The notes under the pieces are model-generated. The model made no database searches, had not been told where the DNA came from, and saw nothing but the letters and a program-made list of their open reading frames with translations. A stretch of 7,206 bases of DNA from an uncultured Eubacteriales bacterium (GTDB lineage Bacteria > Bacillota > Clostridia > Oscillospirales > Acutalibacteraceae): NCBI GenBank assembly GCA_900313475.1, contig OMRJ01000113.1:1-7206 (forward strand), given 5' to 3'. The position numbers and the translations under genes are program-made. How positions within the stretch are numbered: position 1 is the first letter of the stretch; each line of letters starts with the position of its first letter. Below are positions 5,849 to 7,206 of this stretch, piece after piece.

Positions 5849-6967
5849 TTATTTGAACATGTTGGCAAACTGTTCAAAGAAAGCCTTTATTGTCTCAAGG
5901 ATGCTTCTTATCATCGAGAGAATATCGCCCACAAGCGTTATCGTGGAGTTTTTGACAACACCGATAACGTAAACGGTTGTGTCACCCTTTACAAAGTCGA
6001 TATTGTAATAGCCGTATTCGTCGGGCTTTGCAGGAGGAATATCTTTGAGAATTGTGTCGGTGTCGAGGTCTGTCCATCCGTAGCCGTTGTAGATGTAAAC
6101 CTCATACTTTGACATATCGTATTCAGGTTCTATTTCAACCTTGAAAGAGAAAGACTGACCGTATTTGAGGTAAACGGTTTCTCCGAGTTCGCTGTGTTCG
6201 CCGTTTCTGCCGTAAACGGTGTAGCCCTTATTCGAGGGGAGGTGTATTTTATAGGTGGAGAGGAAGTCATCGTCGTTTGTCCAGTTGCCGTAGGTAATGT
6301 CAGCGGAGGAACCGACCTTCATAATGTGCGCGCCCTGCGTATAGGCAACGCCTACGCCGTTTGCGAAAACATTCATGAGAGCATCGTCGTACTTGACGTC
6401 TTTTGTTTCGTCCGGTTCAATGATGTGAGCCTTGATGTAAACATACTGATTGAGAGGAATGTAGACCTTTGCGCCGGCATCGGAGATATCGGTGTAGGAG
6501 AGAGGCTCCTTCTGGTCGTCATATGCGTTGCCGCTTACGGATGTTGCGAACGACACTTTGATTCTCGGCGAGCCGTCTTCCTTTGTAAGCCCCTGGTCGA
6601 TAAGTGCGGGGAAACGGTACTGCGCGAGACAGTCACCCGAACCGCCCACATTGGCGGCGCCTACCAGCACGCCTTCAACACAAAGAGCGGAGCCGGGCTG
6701 AGTCACGATGTTGCCGTTGACAACAAGCTTTGCGCCCTCGTTCACGTAGAGTCTTGCGCCCGTGGGAATATAGAGTGTCAGTTCGGACGGAACCGTCATC
6801 GTGACGCCGCTTTCAATGCGGTATATTTTGCCCGAAACGAGCTGATCGGATGATTCAAAGCTGCCGGATTTATCAAACAGAGTGTCGGCATCGTCTGCGA
6901 AAACCGCAAAGGGCATGCAACACACAGCCATAATAACTGCGAGAATAACGGAGATGGTTTTTTTCAT
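5849..6967 (-). CDS. Secreted or cell-surface protein of unknown function, beta-rich with amphipathic C-terminal tail
   Basis: I do not recognise a named family for the whole 372-residue product. The start at 6965-6967 follows CAGGAGGC (6976-6983 on the opposite strand) by eight bases and begins a typical signal peptide: MKKTIS, a hydrophobic core to about residue 20, and likely cleavage after AVFA (24). Two cysteines (16-17) lie in the core but do not form a lipobox. Residues 62-101 show a repeating G-A-x-L-x-V pattern (GARLYV, GAKLVV, GSALCV), as in short beta-helices. Residues 239-339, with KIHLPSNKGYTVYG, YGQSFSFKVEIEPEYD and GDTTVYVIGVV, resemble a beta-sandwich module common in secreted Firmicutes proteins, from memory. 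Residues 345-372 are a predicted amphipathic helix rich in Ile, Leu and Phe, ending FEQFANMFK. There is no LPXTG sorting signal, dockerin or catalytic motif. It is flanked by its own promoter and terminator, so it is monocistronic. Confidence 0.85.
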   Translation of the reverse strand: MKKTISVILAVIMAVCCMPFAVFADDADTLFDKSGSFESSDQLVSGKIYRIESGVTMTVPSELTLYIPTGARLYVNEGAKLVVNGNIVTQPGSALCVEGVLVGAANVGGSGDCLAQYRFPALIDQGLTKEDGSPRIKVSFATSVSGNAYDDQKEPLSYTDISDAGAKVYIPLNQYVYIKAHIIEPDETKDVKYDDALMNVFANGVGVAYTQGAHIMKVGSSADITYGNWTNDDDFLSTYKIHLPSNKGYTVYGRNGEHSELGETVYLKYGQSFSFKVEIEPEYDMSKYEVYIYNGYGWTDLDTDTILKDIPPAKPDEYGYYNIDFVKGDTTVYVIGVVKNSTITLVGDILSMIRSILETIKAFFEQFANMFK

Positions 6968-7013
6968 GTTTTTTTGCCTCCTGTCGAATTTCAAAAAACT
7001 TTGATACAAAAAT

Positions 7014-7042
7014 ATTATAGATTTAAACGCACAAAATGTCAA
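7014..7042 (-). promoter_or_regulatory. Consensus-perfect sigmaA promoter for the secreted-protein gene
   Basis: On the minus strand TTGACA (7037-7042) and TATAAT (7014-7019) are separated by exactly 17 bases, matching the consensus in all twelve positions. Transcription would start near 7007, about 40 bases before the ATG at 6967. This suggests strong constitutive expression, perhaps modulated by a factor not visible here. Confidence 0.85.
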
Positions 7043-7045
7043 TAC

Positions 7046-7071
7046 AAAAACCGCACGGTTAAGCCTTGCGG
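7046..7071 (-). terminator. Possible terminator upstream of the secreted-protein promoter
   Basis: On the minus strand CCGCA (7071-7067) and TGCGG (7055-7051) form a 5-bp stem with a possible inner GG/CC pairing, followed by TTTTTG (from 7050 down). It would end a transcript entering from the right and insulate the promoter next to it. No minus-strand gene end is visible in 7072-7206, so its source transcript is unknown. Confidence 0.4.
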
Positions 7072-7125
7072 ATGTAAAACTTCGGAGCCGTTTTTTGTGC
7101 ATTTTAATAAATTTTATTGAATATC

Positions 7126-7154
7126 TTTCAATTTATTTTAAGCTATGGTAACAT
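7126..7154 (+). promoter_or_regulatory. Possible plus-strand promoter at the right edge
   Basis: TTTCAA (7126-7131, three of six matches to the -35) and TAACAT (7149-7154, four of six to the -10) are 17 bases apart. The -10 is preceded by TATGG, giving a TGn extended -10. The sequence after it looks like a leader and the window ends in AAGGAA, which could be part of a ribosome binding site. No coding sequence is visible in 7103-7206, so the target gene would lie beyond the window. Confidence 0.35.
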
Positions 7155-7206
7155 AATAACCGATAAGAGACGGACTTCGGTATATTTGTCCGAAAAACGA
7201 AAGGAA

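Noticed and set aside
6194..6853. 219-residue plus-strand open frame opposite the secreted-protein gene
   Set aside because: It is antisense to a gene with signal peptide, promoter, ribosome binding site and terminator, and its translation shows no recognisable domain.
6968..7102. Longer start for the secreted protein at 7102
   Set aside because: It would place the signal peptide internally at residue 46 and cross a perfect promoter. The 6967 start has AGGAGG at good spacing.

Overview
The window looks like a chromosomal segment of a Gram-positive anaerobe of the class Clostridia, plausibly an uncultured gut Oscillospirales-type organism. The grounds are strong AGGAGG-type ribosome binding sites, sigmaA-like TTGACA/TATAAT promoters, AT-rich spacers between genes of moderate GC, U-tract terminators, and protein families that I know mainly from Clostridia. 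This placement is inference, since no rRNA or marker gene is present.

Left half (1-3184, + strand): the de novo NAD operon nadA-nadB-nadC. nadA (quinolinate synthase) is cut by the left edge, nadB (L-aspartate oxidase) is complete but short at its C terminus, and nadC (quinolinate phosphoribosyltransferase) follows one base after the nadB stop. Together they turn L-aspartate and dihydroxyacetone phosphate into nicotinate mononucleotide. A hairpin without a U-tract lies between nadA and nadB. A U-tract terminator closes the operon after nadC.

Middle (3241-4845, + strand): a cytoplasmic calcineurin-like metallophosphoesterase with its own terminator, then the remains of an HD-domain hydrolase gene. 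That gene has lost its central catalytic segment, and its two ends are joined out of frame at a short shared sequence. A bidirectional terminator separates it from the minus-strand genes, followed by a perfect 17-bp tandem duplication.

Right half (4923-7071, - strand): two separately transcribed genes, an SGNH/GDSL-type hydrolase and, upstream of it, a secreted protein of unknown function with a signal peptide, a short beta-helix-like repeat, a beta-rich module and an amphipathic C-terminal tail. The latter has a consensus-perfect promoter (TTGACA-N17-TATAAT). The right edge (7103-7206) has no gene. It holds a possible plus-strand promoter and leader for a gene beyond the window.

I found no CRISPR array, tRNA, rRNA, transposase, phage gene or clear new defence system. 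The items most worth a second look are the internally deleted HD gene, the secreted protein, and the shortened NadB.
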